Assembly (NCBI GenBank): GCA_013002105.1
Contig: JABDKS010000116.1
Span: forward strand, 1-28,410
Reading direction: 5' to 3'
DNA length: 28,410 nt
Source: Pirellulaceae bacterium
GTDB taxonomy: Bacteria > Planctomycetota > Planctomycetia > Pirellulales > Pirellulaceae
Shown: piece after piece, positions 7,225 to 14,371 of the stretch
How positions within the stretch are numbered: the first letter of the stretch is position 1
Layout: every line of letters starts with the position of its first letter
The notes under the pieces: generated by a model
Seen by the model: the letters and a program-made list of their open reading frames with translations, nothing else
Told to the model about the DNA's origin: nothing
The model's database searches: none
Made by a program: the position numbers and the translations under genes

Positions 7225-7820
7225 GGAATGTTTGACTGCTGCAATTTCTCTTCGACGCAGACCTTCAGTTGTTGTTTGGCACGTTGCATCAAGTTTCTAG
7301 CACCGTGATCGGTAATTCCTAATGCTTTGCCGATTTCATTTCGGCTGGACTGATCGGCAAATCGCATTCGCAACGCCAACTGTGCCCGCTGAGTCAATTT
7401 CGTCAGGCAAACTCGCAGCGCGTCGACTGCCAGGTCACCGGTCATGTCCTTACCAGCCCACCGGTTCCAAATCTCGTCTAACACCATCGGTTCGGCGACT
7501 GTTTGCATCCGACCTTGTTTGCGGTGATTGGAAACCAGCAAGTTGTACGCCGTTCGTCGCAGGTAACCCGCCGTTGCCGAATCATTGTGCTGCACAAAAT
7601 CTTCTCGACGCAGAACCCTCAAGAAAGTCTCCTGCGTCAAATCATCCGCGGTCGCACTATCACATCCGAGCATCCGCAGGTATCGCCAGATACCGCGCTG
7701 ATGTAGCTCGATCAACTCACCGTGGGAGAGCTGACGATTCGTTTGTGAATGCGTCTCTGTCTGAGTGTTCCGTTGGGGCGAACCATCCTCATCCATCGAC
7801 GCTTCCTGCGACTCGGGCAA
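7221..7820 (-). CDS. ECF-type RNA polymerase sigma factor
   Basis: 199 residues from a TTG at 7820 (GGAGG 5 bases upstream); an ATG at 7796 with AGGA 7 bases upstream is an equally credible start. Sigma region 2 covers about 35-105, with the core-binding segment DDLTQETFLRVLRR at 59-72 and the -10 recognition helix starting YLRRTAYNLLVSNHRK. Region 4 covers about 135-190, a helix-turn-helix beginning with RNEIGKALGIT and ending with the RNLMQRAKQQLK helix. There is no region 1.1 or 3, as expected for ECF sigmas. It is downstream of the DUF1549/DUF1501 pair by 88 bases and overlaps the CxxCH membrane protein gene by 4 bases, which probably encodes its regulator. Target promoters cannot be read from this window. 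Confidence 0.93.
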   Translation of the reverse strand: MPESQEASMDEDGSPQRNTQTETHSQTNRQLSHGELIELHQRGIWRYLRMLGCDSATADDLTQETFLRVLRREDFVQHNDSATAGYLRRTAYNLLVSNHRKQGRMQTVAEPMVLDEIWNRWAGKDMTGDLAVDALRVCLTKLTQRAQLALRMRFADQSSRNEIGKALGITDHGARNLMQRAKQQLKVCVEEKLQQSNIP

Positions 7821-7908
7821 GGAGCCCTCCGTTTCTGGTCGTCTCCGTCTTTGATCGTGTCTGTCTCAATTCAGTCGAGACGAATTCGAAAGCCGTTTCG
7901 AGGTCTCA

Positions 7909-9180
7909 TCACACCAGTTCGCTAATCACCTTTCCGCCGCCGGCAATCTTCATGGGACGACCATTCTTACTGGTAAAGGTCGTTTCGGTCGAAATACCGA
8001 GTCCTTTGCAAACCGTCGTCATCAAATCTTCGCTGCTGTAAGGCTCCGATTCCACAGCGGTTCCATCACGACTGGTTTCGCCAACCGCCAATCCGCCTTT
8101 AATTCCGGCACCGCCGACCACACATGACCAACTACGTGCCCAGTGGTCACGTCCGGCGTTGGCATTGATCCGCGGTGTACGTCCGAATTCGCCCATCCAC
8201 ATCACAGCGGTATCTTGAATCAATTCACGCTGCGCCAGGTCTTCGACCAACGCGCTCATCGCCTGATCGAGTTGCGGCAATTTGGTGTCAGCCAACGTGG
8301 CGTGAACGTTTTGATGAAGATCCCAACCGCCCAAGTCGACTTCGATGAACGGCACGCCCGCTTCGACCAGTCGTCGTGCGAGCAAGCAACCTTGCCCAAA
8401 ACCGTTGGTACCATAACGCTCTTTCACTTCGGTTGGCTCTTGGTCGACCTTGAACGCTTTCATCTGTTCACTGGTCATCAGATCGAGCGTTTTCTTGAGC
8501 ACTTTGGCATGCTCACTGGCAGGCAGGTCGCGTGTTTTTGCCGCAAAACCACTTTCGATCGTCGACAACGCTGCCATGCGCTGACGCAGCCGCATGTCGT
8601 CAAGTTTCATATCCAGGTTACGGATTCGTCCGTTGCTGGTCACCGAAAACGGCGCCCATGCCATTCCCAAGAACCCCGGACCAGCACTCGCACCACCAAT
8701 CGAAACGAATGGAGGAATTTCCAATTCAGGACGCTGGCTCATCAGTTCGTGAGACAGCACCGCGCCGTAGCTGGGGTGTTCGATGTTCGGATTGGGAACA
8801 TAGCCTGTGTGCATGTAATAACGGCCGCGTCCATGATCCGCTTCGCGTGTCGACATGCTCCGCACCACCGACAAATGCTTCATCTGCTGAGCCACTTGAG
8901 GCAAGTGTTCGGAGATTTGCAGATCGCCGGTCGTCGCAATTGGCTGAAAGGGTCCACCGGTGGGAGCACCCGGCTTCAAATCCCAAAGGTCAATGGTTGG
9001 CGGACCACCACTCATCCACAACAAGATCGCCGATTTGCGATTCTTCCTCATCGTCTCAGCATGCGCTTGAATCGAACTTCCCATCAGCGTCGCTGCGCCG
9101 ACGGCAGCCGACGATCCAGCCAAGTGATTCATAAAGTGCCGACGCGACATGCCGGCAGGTGTTTTCCAGTTTGAAATCAT
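7909..9180 (-). CDS. DUF1501 protein, Tat-exported
   Basis: 423 residues from an ATG at 9180. The N-terminus has a twin-arginine signal (SRRHF at 12-16, followed by an Ala/Gly/Ser-rich hydrophobic stretch and AHA cleavage region). The body matches the DUF1501 family, which has a sulfatase/alkaline-phosphatase-like fold: LLWMSGGPPTIDLWDLKPG near residue 53, an EVDLGGWDLHQN segment and GEFGRTPRINANAGRDHW in the second half. DUF1501 proteins are numerous in planctomycetes and are nearly always encoded just after a DUF1549/DUF1553 protein, as here (136-base gap). The function is unknown; an exported enzyme acting on polysaccharide- or sulfate-related substrates has been suggested from fold alone. 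Confidence 0.92.
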   Translation of the reverse strand: MISNWKTPAGMSRRHFMNHLAGSSAAVGAATLMGSSIQAHAETMRKNRKSAILLWMSGGPPTIDLWDLKPGAPTGGPFQPIATTGDLQISEHLPQVAQQMKHLSVVRSMSTREADHGRGRYYMHTGYVPNPNIEHPSYGAVLSHELMSQRPELEIPPFVSIGGASAGPGFLGMAWAPFSVTSNGRIRNLDMKLDDMRLRQRMAALSTIESGFAAKTRDLPASEHAKVLKKTLDLMTSEQMKAFKVDQEPTEVKERYGTNGFGQGCLLARRLVEAGVPFIEVDLGGWDLHQNVHATLADTKLPQLDQAMSALVEDLAQRELIQDTAVMWMGEFGRTPRINANAGRDHWARSWSCVVGGAGIKGGLAVGETSRDGTAVESEPYSSEDLMTTVCKGLGISTETTFTSKNGRPMKIAGGGKVISELV

Positions 9181-9316
9181 CGTTTGTTGCCTAGGAGCAA
9201 AAGGTTAAACGGCTTTGCTTGATCGAAAGTGTATTGAAGCAGTCATTCGTAGTCAGTTGGATCGGTATTTGAATCGCGTCAGTGGCAATCCACTGTCGCA
9301 ACATCGTCGATGCGTC

Positions 9317-10984
9317 TCAGTGTTGCATGATGAATTCGTTGCTATTCAAAATGGCCCACCAAAGGTCTTGCATCATTTCCTTTTCGTCGCCTTTGCGTGC
9401 CATTAACAACTGTCTGGCAACGCCCATCTCTTTGGTCGTTGGCCGTCGAGCCAAACCGGCCATGAAAAGTTTGGTCACACGATCGGTCGGCGACTTACCG
9501 TCTTTGTAGACACGGTCAATGAAACTGCCCGCGCCGATACCGGTCGCTTTCTTGGTCAAATCACCATTGAACAGCATCAATGCCTGTGGAATCGAACCGT
9601 TGAACGTCGTCGCCTCGTCGCCTTCGTCGGTGCCAAACGCAATCACGAATTGCTTCAACCACTCACGCCGTTTCTGCTCTTGTTCTTCGTAGCTGCCAGC
9701 AGACGATGCTTTGGTCGCCGTGACCAGCGATTGATACAACTGTTCGGCGCTCATTTGACGCAAGTAGAACCGCGAGAACTTCGGCATCTCACCGACCGAC
9801 GGGTCATCAATTTTGTTGTTGCCGCCCAAGATCGGAGCGAGGTTATATGGCTTGCTGAGTGTGATCCACGTGATCAGTTGTTTCAAATCGTAACTGGCCT
9901 TGCGAAATTCTTTACCCAGTGCGTCCAACAACTCCGGATGCGAGGCGTGCGTATGTGGCCCAAGGTCATCAATCGGCTTGGTGAATCCATGTCCCAAAAA
10001 CTGCGACCACATGCGATTGACAATCATCTTGTCCAGATACTCACTCTCGAGCATCAACCGCCCCAACTCGGCCCGTCGATTGACGTCGCTGACAAAACCG
10101 CTGACACCAATTGCCGTACCGTCGGTAAAGACAGGATAGGCGACTTTGGTCAAACCGTTACGCAGCTCGTAAAAGACCAATGCGTCTTCGGGATCATTCG
10201 ATTCGCCGGCAAAGTCCTCGTTGACCAATTCTGCCGACTCGATGTCACGCGTCCCATCGACGAAGCGACGAAGAGCACGGGTTTGACGAAAGAACGAATT
10301 GAACTCCCAAAACTTTTGTTGCTTCCACTGATTGAACGGGTGATTGTGACATTGCGTGCATTGCACTTGTTGACCCAAGAAAATCCGCGACGTGCTGCTG
10401 GCGGCCAACACAGCTTTCTCTTCGTTAACCTTGTTGATCAAGAAGTTCACCGCGCCGTTGAAATTCTCCGTGCCAGGCTTGGTGCTGCCTTCGGCCGCGA
10501 CCAATTCGTAAACTATTTTGTTGTAAGGCTTGTTCATCGCGAACGAATCGCGCAGATACTTCTGCATTCCGTCGCGACTTGTCAAATCGCGACGGTCGGT
10601 ACCACCGCCACGTCCGATTAAAAGGTTGGTCCAAATCGTTGACCAATGACCGGCATACTCTTCGGTGTACTTGTCGTCGTAAAGCAACGTGTCGACTAAC
10701 TTGGCTCGTTTATCAGCACCCCGCTCGCCCATGAAATCAGCTAACTCGTCGGCCGTTGGAATGCGTCCAATGACGTCCAAGTAAACGCGTCGACACCAAG
10801 CCGCATCGTCGACCTCTTTGGCCGGTCGGATCTCGTAATCATTCCAGCCTTGCTCGATCGCATCGTCGATCGTGGCAACCTGAGCCGGTACCGATGGGTC
10901 GGCACCGACCGACGCCGGTGAAAACAACACCGGTTGCAGAACCAGGGCCAGGGCGATCGAGGCAAAAAGAGGCAATCGAGTCAT
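9317..10984 (-). CDS. DUF1549/DUF1553 secreted protein with CxxCH motif
   Basis: 555 residues from an ATG at 10984 with a signal peptide (hydrophobic core LFASIALALVLQPVLF, cleavage near SVGA). DUF1549 occupies roughly residues 35-235 and contains CTQCH (Cys209, Cys212, His213) in the family's typical context followed by NHPFNQWKQQKFWEFNSFF. DUF1553 follows, with RAELGRLMLES, the MIVNRMWSQFLGHGFTKPIDD segment in two parts, and a C-terminal NSNEFIMQH. The N-terminal cytochrome domain found in longer relatives (PSCyt1) is absent. It is the first gene of the pair with DUF1501. Location is periplasmic or surface; a redox or heme role is inferred from the CxxCH motif only. Confidence 0.93.
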   Translation of the reverse strand: MTRLPLFASIALALVLQPVLFSPASVGADPSVPAQVATIDDAIEQGWNDYEIRPAKEVDDAAWCRRVYLDVIGRIPTADELADFMGERGADKRAKLVDTLLYDDKYTEEYAGHWSTIWTNLLIGRGGGTDRRDLTSRDGMQKYLRDSFAMNKPYNKIVYELVAAEGSTKPGTENFNGAVNFLINKVNEEKAVLAASSTSRIFLGQQVQCTQCHNHPFNQWKQQKFWEFNSFFRQTRALRRFVDGTRDIESAELVNEDFAGESNDPEDALVFYELRNGLTKVAYPVFTDGTAIGVSGFVSDVNRRAELGRLMLESEYLDKMIVNRMWSQFLGHGFTKPIDDLGPHTHASHPELLDALGKEFRKASYDLKQLITWITLSKPYNLAPILGGNNKIDDPSVGEMPKFSRFYLRQMSAEQLYQSLVTATKASSAGSYEEQEQKRREWLKQFVIAFGTDEGDEATTFNGSIPQALMLFNGDLTKKATGIGAGSFIDRVYKDGKSPTDRVTKLFMAGLARRPTTKEMGVARQLLMARKGDEKEMMQDLWWAILNSNEFIMQH

Positions 10985-10994
10985 GGTGGACTGT

Positions 10995-11024
10995 TTCCTG
11001 GAGAATTTGTTCCTGGAGAATTTG
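10995..11024. repeat. Perfect 15-bp tandem duplication in the leader of the DUF1549 gene
   Basis: TTCCTGGAGAATTTG occurs twice back to back (10995-11009 and 11010-11024). On the minus strand each copy carries CCAGGAA, and the copy nearest the gene supplies the AGGA motif 11 bases before the ATG at 10984. The duplication therefore doubles a candidate ribosome binding site. Confidence 0.85.
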
Positions 11025-11184
11025 GGCGTCTCAAAGTGAAACGACCGTGGAGGCAGAATGTACCCAAAATCATTCTATTCGGCTGGTTTTAGCCGTACCA
11101 AGACGAATTTGCGATTCGCAGGTCCTTTTCCAGATCAGCACAGGATGTGCACGAGACGGCAGAAAACGCCCAATCCGCCCAGGA

Positions 11185-11216
11185 AACGGATCTGCCCGGC
11201 AACGGATCTGCCCAGC
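11185..11216. repeat. 16-bp tandem duplication, 15 of 16 bases identical
   Basis: AACGGATCTGCCCGGC (11185-11200) is followed directly by AACGGATCTGCCCAGC (11201-11216). It lies about 200 bases upstream of the DUF1549 start and about 90 bases past the 3' end of the pseudo-phosphatase gene. No function is evident. Confidence 0.75.
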
Positions 11217-11305
11217 AACTCGTCAGCGACATTGGGCAACCAGCGACCATACCCTGAGACGCCAGTCGCGGCCAAAACGCGACCGTTCAGCCAGTCGGTC
11301 CCGTA

Positions 11306-11887
11306 TCAGTGGGAATTGTCGATGAAGCACCAGCTGCCGTCGTCCAGCTCCGATGACCACAGATTTCGCAATTCTTGACCGCTGATCAAGCTGTGCAGCA
11401 CCGTCGCGATGGGATCGGGTGCCACGATGGCGATCACGCCATCACGGCTTTTTCGAAGACATTTTTTCAGCGATTTGGTCACTCGCGCTCGCGCTTCGCT
11501 GATCCGCTCGCCCTGCGGGGGACAAAGCTCCACCGGCGTATCAATGCCTTGGCGGTACACCCGCGGATGGTTCCGGCGTACTTCGTCGATCAATTTGCCG
11601 TGCCACAGTCCATGGTCCACATTTCGAAACGCATCAATCACCTTGACGCGGATGTCGCGACCAACGGCCAGCCGTCGAGCCGTTTCTCGGGCCGATTCGT
11701 CCGGGGCGGTGAAGATCATTCGGATATGAACGTCTGCCAATTCATCGGCTAATTGATTGACTTGCTGTACGCCCCTGTCACTCATCGGCATATCCAGCGA
11801 ACCCTTGATTCGCTGCTGGTCGTCCAGTTCAGTCGCGCCAGGTCGAATCATCAACACCGGAGCAAGCGTGGGAGATTTCAAAATCAT
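11306..11887 (-). CDS. Histidine-phosphatase-fold pseudoenzyme coupled to rpe
   Basis: 193 residues from an ATG at 11887 that overlaps the rpe stop as ATGA. The length and order of motifs match the histidine phosphatase (phosphoglycerate mutase-like) superfamily: an opening beta strand with MIRPGATE at 13-20, LDMPMSDRGVQQ, a TAPDESARETARRLA segment, DHGLWHG near 91-97, and a final VIAIVAPDPIATVLHSLI. The catalytic residues are replaced. The RHG nucleophile position reads RPG (Pro16), the second Arg position reads Ser65, the acid Glu position reads His96, and the second catalytic His reads Pro157. Only Arg15 remains. Phosphatase or mutase activity is therefore very unlikely; a binding or regulatory role is inferred. 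The conserved core shows the gene is not simply decaying. Confidence 0.85.
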   Translation of the reverse strand: MILKSPTLAPVLMIRPGATELDDQQRIKGSLDMPMSDRGVQQVNQLADELADVHIRMIFTAPDESARETARRLAVGRDIRVKVIDAFRNVDHGLWHGKLIDEVRRNHPRVYRQGIDTPVELCPPQGERISEARARVTKSLKKCLRKSRDGVIAIVAPDPIATVLHSLISGQELRNLWSSELDDGSWCFIDNSH

Positions 11888-12594
11888 GACCGAGTCGCCT
11901 CCTTGGAATCGGTTGCTGCCTCAATCGCAGCATTTAATTCGGCGATCGCATCGCCGTAGTCGTCCTGACCGAAGATTGCCGAACCAACGACAAATAAATC
12001 ACATCCAGCTGCTCGTGCCGATCCGATCGTTTCGGCGTTGATGCCACCATCGATTTCCAAGAGCAGATCGGGGTGATCGGATCGCAACTGGCGCAGTTTG
12101 TCCGATGCCACTGAGTCAAAAGACTGGCCTCCGAACCCGGCTTGAACGCTCATCACCAACACCATGTCGATTTCGTCGATGCAGGGATCAAGTGTCTGCA
12201 GTTCCGTCTGTGGGTTCAACGTGATCCCGACCGCGACCCCCAGCTTTTTGATTGCTCGAGCGACCGCCAACGGGTCTTCGACCGCTTCGACGTGAAACGT
12301 CACGAGATCCGCCCCCGCATCGACCATCGCCGGTGCGTACTTCAACGGATCGGAAATCATCAGATGAACGTCCAACGGCATGTTCGTATGCCGCTTCAGT
12401 CCGGCGACGATCGGCATCCCATAGGTCAGGTTGGGAACGAAGTGCCCGTCCATCACATCCAAATGCAGCACGCGTGTTCCGGCAGCATCCAACCGCTCGA
12501 CTTCGGTTCTTAAATCACCAAAGTCGCATTGCAACAAACTGGGTAGGACTGCCGGTGCGGCGTCGCGTATGGCTTGGAGCTTGTCTTTCGACAT
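11884..12594 (-). CDS. rpe: Ribulose-phosphate 3-epimerase
   Basis: Interconverts ribulose 5-phosphate and xylulose 5-phosphate in the pentose phosphate (and, where present, Calvin) pathway, in the cytoplasm. The frame is open to a TTG at 12630, but the ATG at 12594 gives 236 residues, close to the usual 220-230, and places the first strand (PAVLPSLLQCDF) where expected. Family motifs are all present: HLDVMDGHFVPN with metal ligands His44 and catalytic Asp46, DVHLMI with His77, MSVQAGFGGQSF (the usual NPGFGGQ reads QAGFGGQ), EIDGGIN with Asp182, and GSAIF at the end. The stop overlaps the start of the pseudo-phosphatase by ATGA. Confidence 0.95.
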   Translation of the reverse strand: MSKDKLQAIRDAAPAVLPSLLQCDFGDLRTEVERLDAAGTRVLHLDVMDGHFVPNLTYGMPIVAGLKRHTNMPLDVHLMISDPLKYAPAMVDAGADLVTFHVEAVEDPLAVARAIKKLGVAVGITLNPQTELQTLDPCIDEIDMVLVMSVQAGFGGQSFDSVASDKLRQLRSDHPDLLLEIDGGINAETIGSARAAGCDLFVVGSAIFGQDDYGDAIAELNAAIEAATDSKEATRS

Positions 12595-12774
12595 GCAAGC
12601 TTTCTTGGTTGAGTCGCAAAGGTCTGACAAACGATCCCAGTTTCCTAACTGCAGTGTGCCTGAATTAGGTCGCCTCGATCTTCTACCAGCGTTTCAAGAT
12701 CCACCTCGCAGTGAATCGGGGCGTTAGCGTGGTTGGACCCAGTGGTGGTTGTCAATTACGGAATCGAGGTTCAC

Positions 12775-12790
12775 CCCCTCAGCTGAGGGG
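12775..12790. repeat. Perfect 16-bp palindrome
   Basis: CCCCTCAGCTGAGGGG is fully self-complementary, about 180 bases upstream of the rpe ATG. It lacks an adjacent T tract on either strand, so a protein-binding site or mobile-repeat remnant is more likely than a terminator. Confidence 0.6.
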
Positions 12791-12947
12791 AATTAGGGCA
12801 AGCGATACTGCCTAAAACCCCAATTTCTACAGCTCATTTCGATCGGGCAAGGGCAAGCGTTTGACCCATAAAAATGTTTTTTCTTGTCCGTCTGACCGCC
12901 CCAAAACGTCCCGATCGATCATTTTGCGGGGTCATCTAAGATGCCTG

Positions 12948-13060
12948 GGATCGCTGTCACAAAGCGATCCATCGAGACTGCCGCGAATGGAAACCGCGGT
13001 GAACCCGCAAGCGGTGAACTGCGCGAGGCTATGGCGACCATGCGGCCCGGACCGCGTTTA
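12948..13060. ncRNA. Candidate structured RNA or repeat element, strand undecided
   Basis: Successive inverted repeats: GGATCGCT(12948-12955)/AGCGATCC(12963-12970), CCGCG paired with a downstream CGCGG, a repeated GCGGTGAAC, ATGG-CGA-CCAT and GCGG-CCCGGA-CCGC. Their density is unusual for the spacers in this window. No match to tmRNA, RNase P RNA, SRP RNA or a known riboswitch core was recognised. Confidence 0.25.
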
Positions 13061-13104
13061 AGTGAACGACCTATTGCCCGATGACCACCTGCATCGCGCC
13101 TGCA

Positions 13105-14088
13105 TTAGAGATGGTGTTCACGAATCCATTCCGCACTCGCATCCAAACTCTCCATCGGATTTCGGATCGCGTACCCCAACTCTTTGATCGCGCGGGCACT
13201 GTTGTACCAGTGGTACTGGCTGGAGATTTTGACCGCGGCGCTGTTCATGTCTCCCTCGCTGCCGGTCACCTTGGCCCAGAAGTCTCCAGCGGTCGCGCCG
13301 ATCCAACGTTGAATGGGTCCTGCCCGCATCACTGGCTTGCTGCAACCCATTCGGACGCTGATTTCGTCCCACAGTTTCTTGTAGGTCCAGTTGTGCCCAC
13401 CCAGAACGTACTGCCGCCCATCGTCACTTCCTTTGTCGATTGCGGCGATCGCGCCGCTAGCGACATCGCGCGAATCACAAACGCTGCATCCTCCCGAAGG
13501 CGCGATCGGGGTCCAGTTACGCGCCAATTCCAATAACATCCGCCCGCTACTGGGTTTCCAATCCCATGGCCCCAACATGAAACCCGGGTGCACGACCGAA
13601 GCACGCAGTCCGCGCTGGACACCCTGCAGCACTGTGTCCAAAGCCGCTCGTTTACTGAGCACGTAGGAGCAGGGAACTTGGCCTCCGGCGTGATCCCAGG
13701 GTGTCTCCTCGTCGGCAACCTGGTCACGTGAACCCACCGCGATCGTGTTGACCGTGCCGACGTACACCAGCTTGCGTCCGTGTCTCAGGCAGGCATCGAC
13801 AATGGCTTTGGTTCCGTCGCGATTCGTCCGCATCGACTCGTCCAATCGCCGCCAACCCAAATGGATCAGCGCGGCTGAGTGGATGACCGCGTCACACTGG
13901 GACACCGCACGTTCGATGACATCCAGGCTCGACAGATCCCCAATCTCAAAATCACCTTGGATACCAGCAAACACCTTGTCGTCGACTTGATTACGGACCA
14001 ACGCGGTGGTGGAAACACTCTGCTGCGACAATTGACGCAAAATCGTGTTGCCAAGCAATCCGGTGCCGCCGGTAACGAAGACCTTCAT
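13105..14088 (-). CDS. Extended SDR, NAD(P)-dependent epimerase/dehydratase
   Basis: The frame is open upstream to 14259, but the true start is the ATG at 14088, which begins MKVFVTGGTGLLG, the Rossmann nucleotide-binding motif (GGTGLLG at 7-13). The 327-residue product has the extended-SDR core: GDLSS acidic loop near 50, VIHSAA at 68-73, the active site with Tyr142 and Lys146 in SYVLSK and a Thr/Ser position in VGTVNTIAVG, and VVHPGFMLGPWDWKP, typical of the dihydroflavonol-reductase/HpnA-type subfamily. Substrate is not identifiable; sugar-nucleotide or lipid-linked precursors are both plausible. The gene is divergent from the AsmA-like gene across 283 bases. Confidence 0.9.
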   Translation of the reverse strand: MKVFVTGGTGLLGNTILRQLSQQSVSTTALVRNQVDDKVFAGIQGDFEIGDLSSLDVIERAVSQCDAVIHSAALIHLGWRRLDESMRTNRDGTKAIVDACLRHGRKLVYVGTVNTIAVGSRDQVADEETPWDHAGGQVPCSYVLSKRAALDTVLQGVQRGLRASVVHPGFMLGPWDWKPSSGRMLLELARNWTPIAPSGGCSVCDSRDVASGAIAAIDKGSDDGRQYVLGGHNWTYKKLWDEISVRMGCSKPVMRAGPIQRWIGATAGDFWAKVTGSEGDMNSAAVKISSQYHWYNSARAIKELGYAIRNPMESLDASAEWIREHHL

Positions 14089-14299
14089 GGAGCTAATCAC
14101 CACCCAAAAACAAACGCAAAAACGTGACTTATTAGAGAATCGTCGCTCAAAGTCAATGAACTTTGCCAAAAGGGAATCGCACCGCGTGTGAAACACATTG
14201 CGATGGCGTGCAATCGGTTGCAAAACCCGCCGCTTCGAGCTTGCTTGCAAACACGTCAAACATCAACCCCGCAGCACGCTTGTCGCTGACAAATACATC

Positions 14300-14329
14300 T
14301 TGGGATCAAGGCACCATTATCGCTAGACT
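14300..14329 (+). promoter_or_regulatory. Candidate sigma-70-type promoter for the AsmA/TamB-like gene
   Basis: TTGGGA (14300-14305) and TAGACT (14324-14329) are separated by 18 bases and lie 42 bases before the TTG at 14372. Four of six bases match the consensus in each box. Position is sensible; the match is moderate. Confidence 0.3.
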
Positions 14330-14371
14330 CCGTCTCGAAGCCCCCGTCTACGTGATGGGAGCTCGTTTACG

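Larger units (their letters stand above)
10985..11305. other. Intergenic region with two short tandem duplications
   Basis: This is the upstream region of the DUF1549/DUF1501/sigma cluster. It has a perfect 15-bp duplication next to the start codon (10995-11024) and a 16-bp near-perfect duplication (11185-11200 and 11201-11216). Open frames on the plus strand here are low-complexity and not credible. A clear -35/-10 pair was not found. Confidence 0.5.
12595..13104. other. 510-bp non-coding region rich in hairpins
   Basis: The region lies between the rpe start and the end of the SDR gene (both minus). It contains a perfect 16-bp palindrome at 12775-12790, an 8-bp hairpin GGATCGCT / AGCGATCC (12948-12970), a nearby repeat of GCGGTGAAC, and several further short hairpins to about 13060. 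No open frame has domain character. It could hold the rpe leader, a small RNA or a dispersed repeat element; I cannot decide which. Confidence 0.5.

Noticed and set aside
12975..13060. Partial resemblance to a cobalamin riboswitch core (GGAAACC followed by CCCGC)
   Set aside because: No B12-box-like segment and no cobalamin-related gene downstream; the resemblance is too short.
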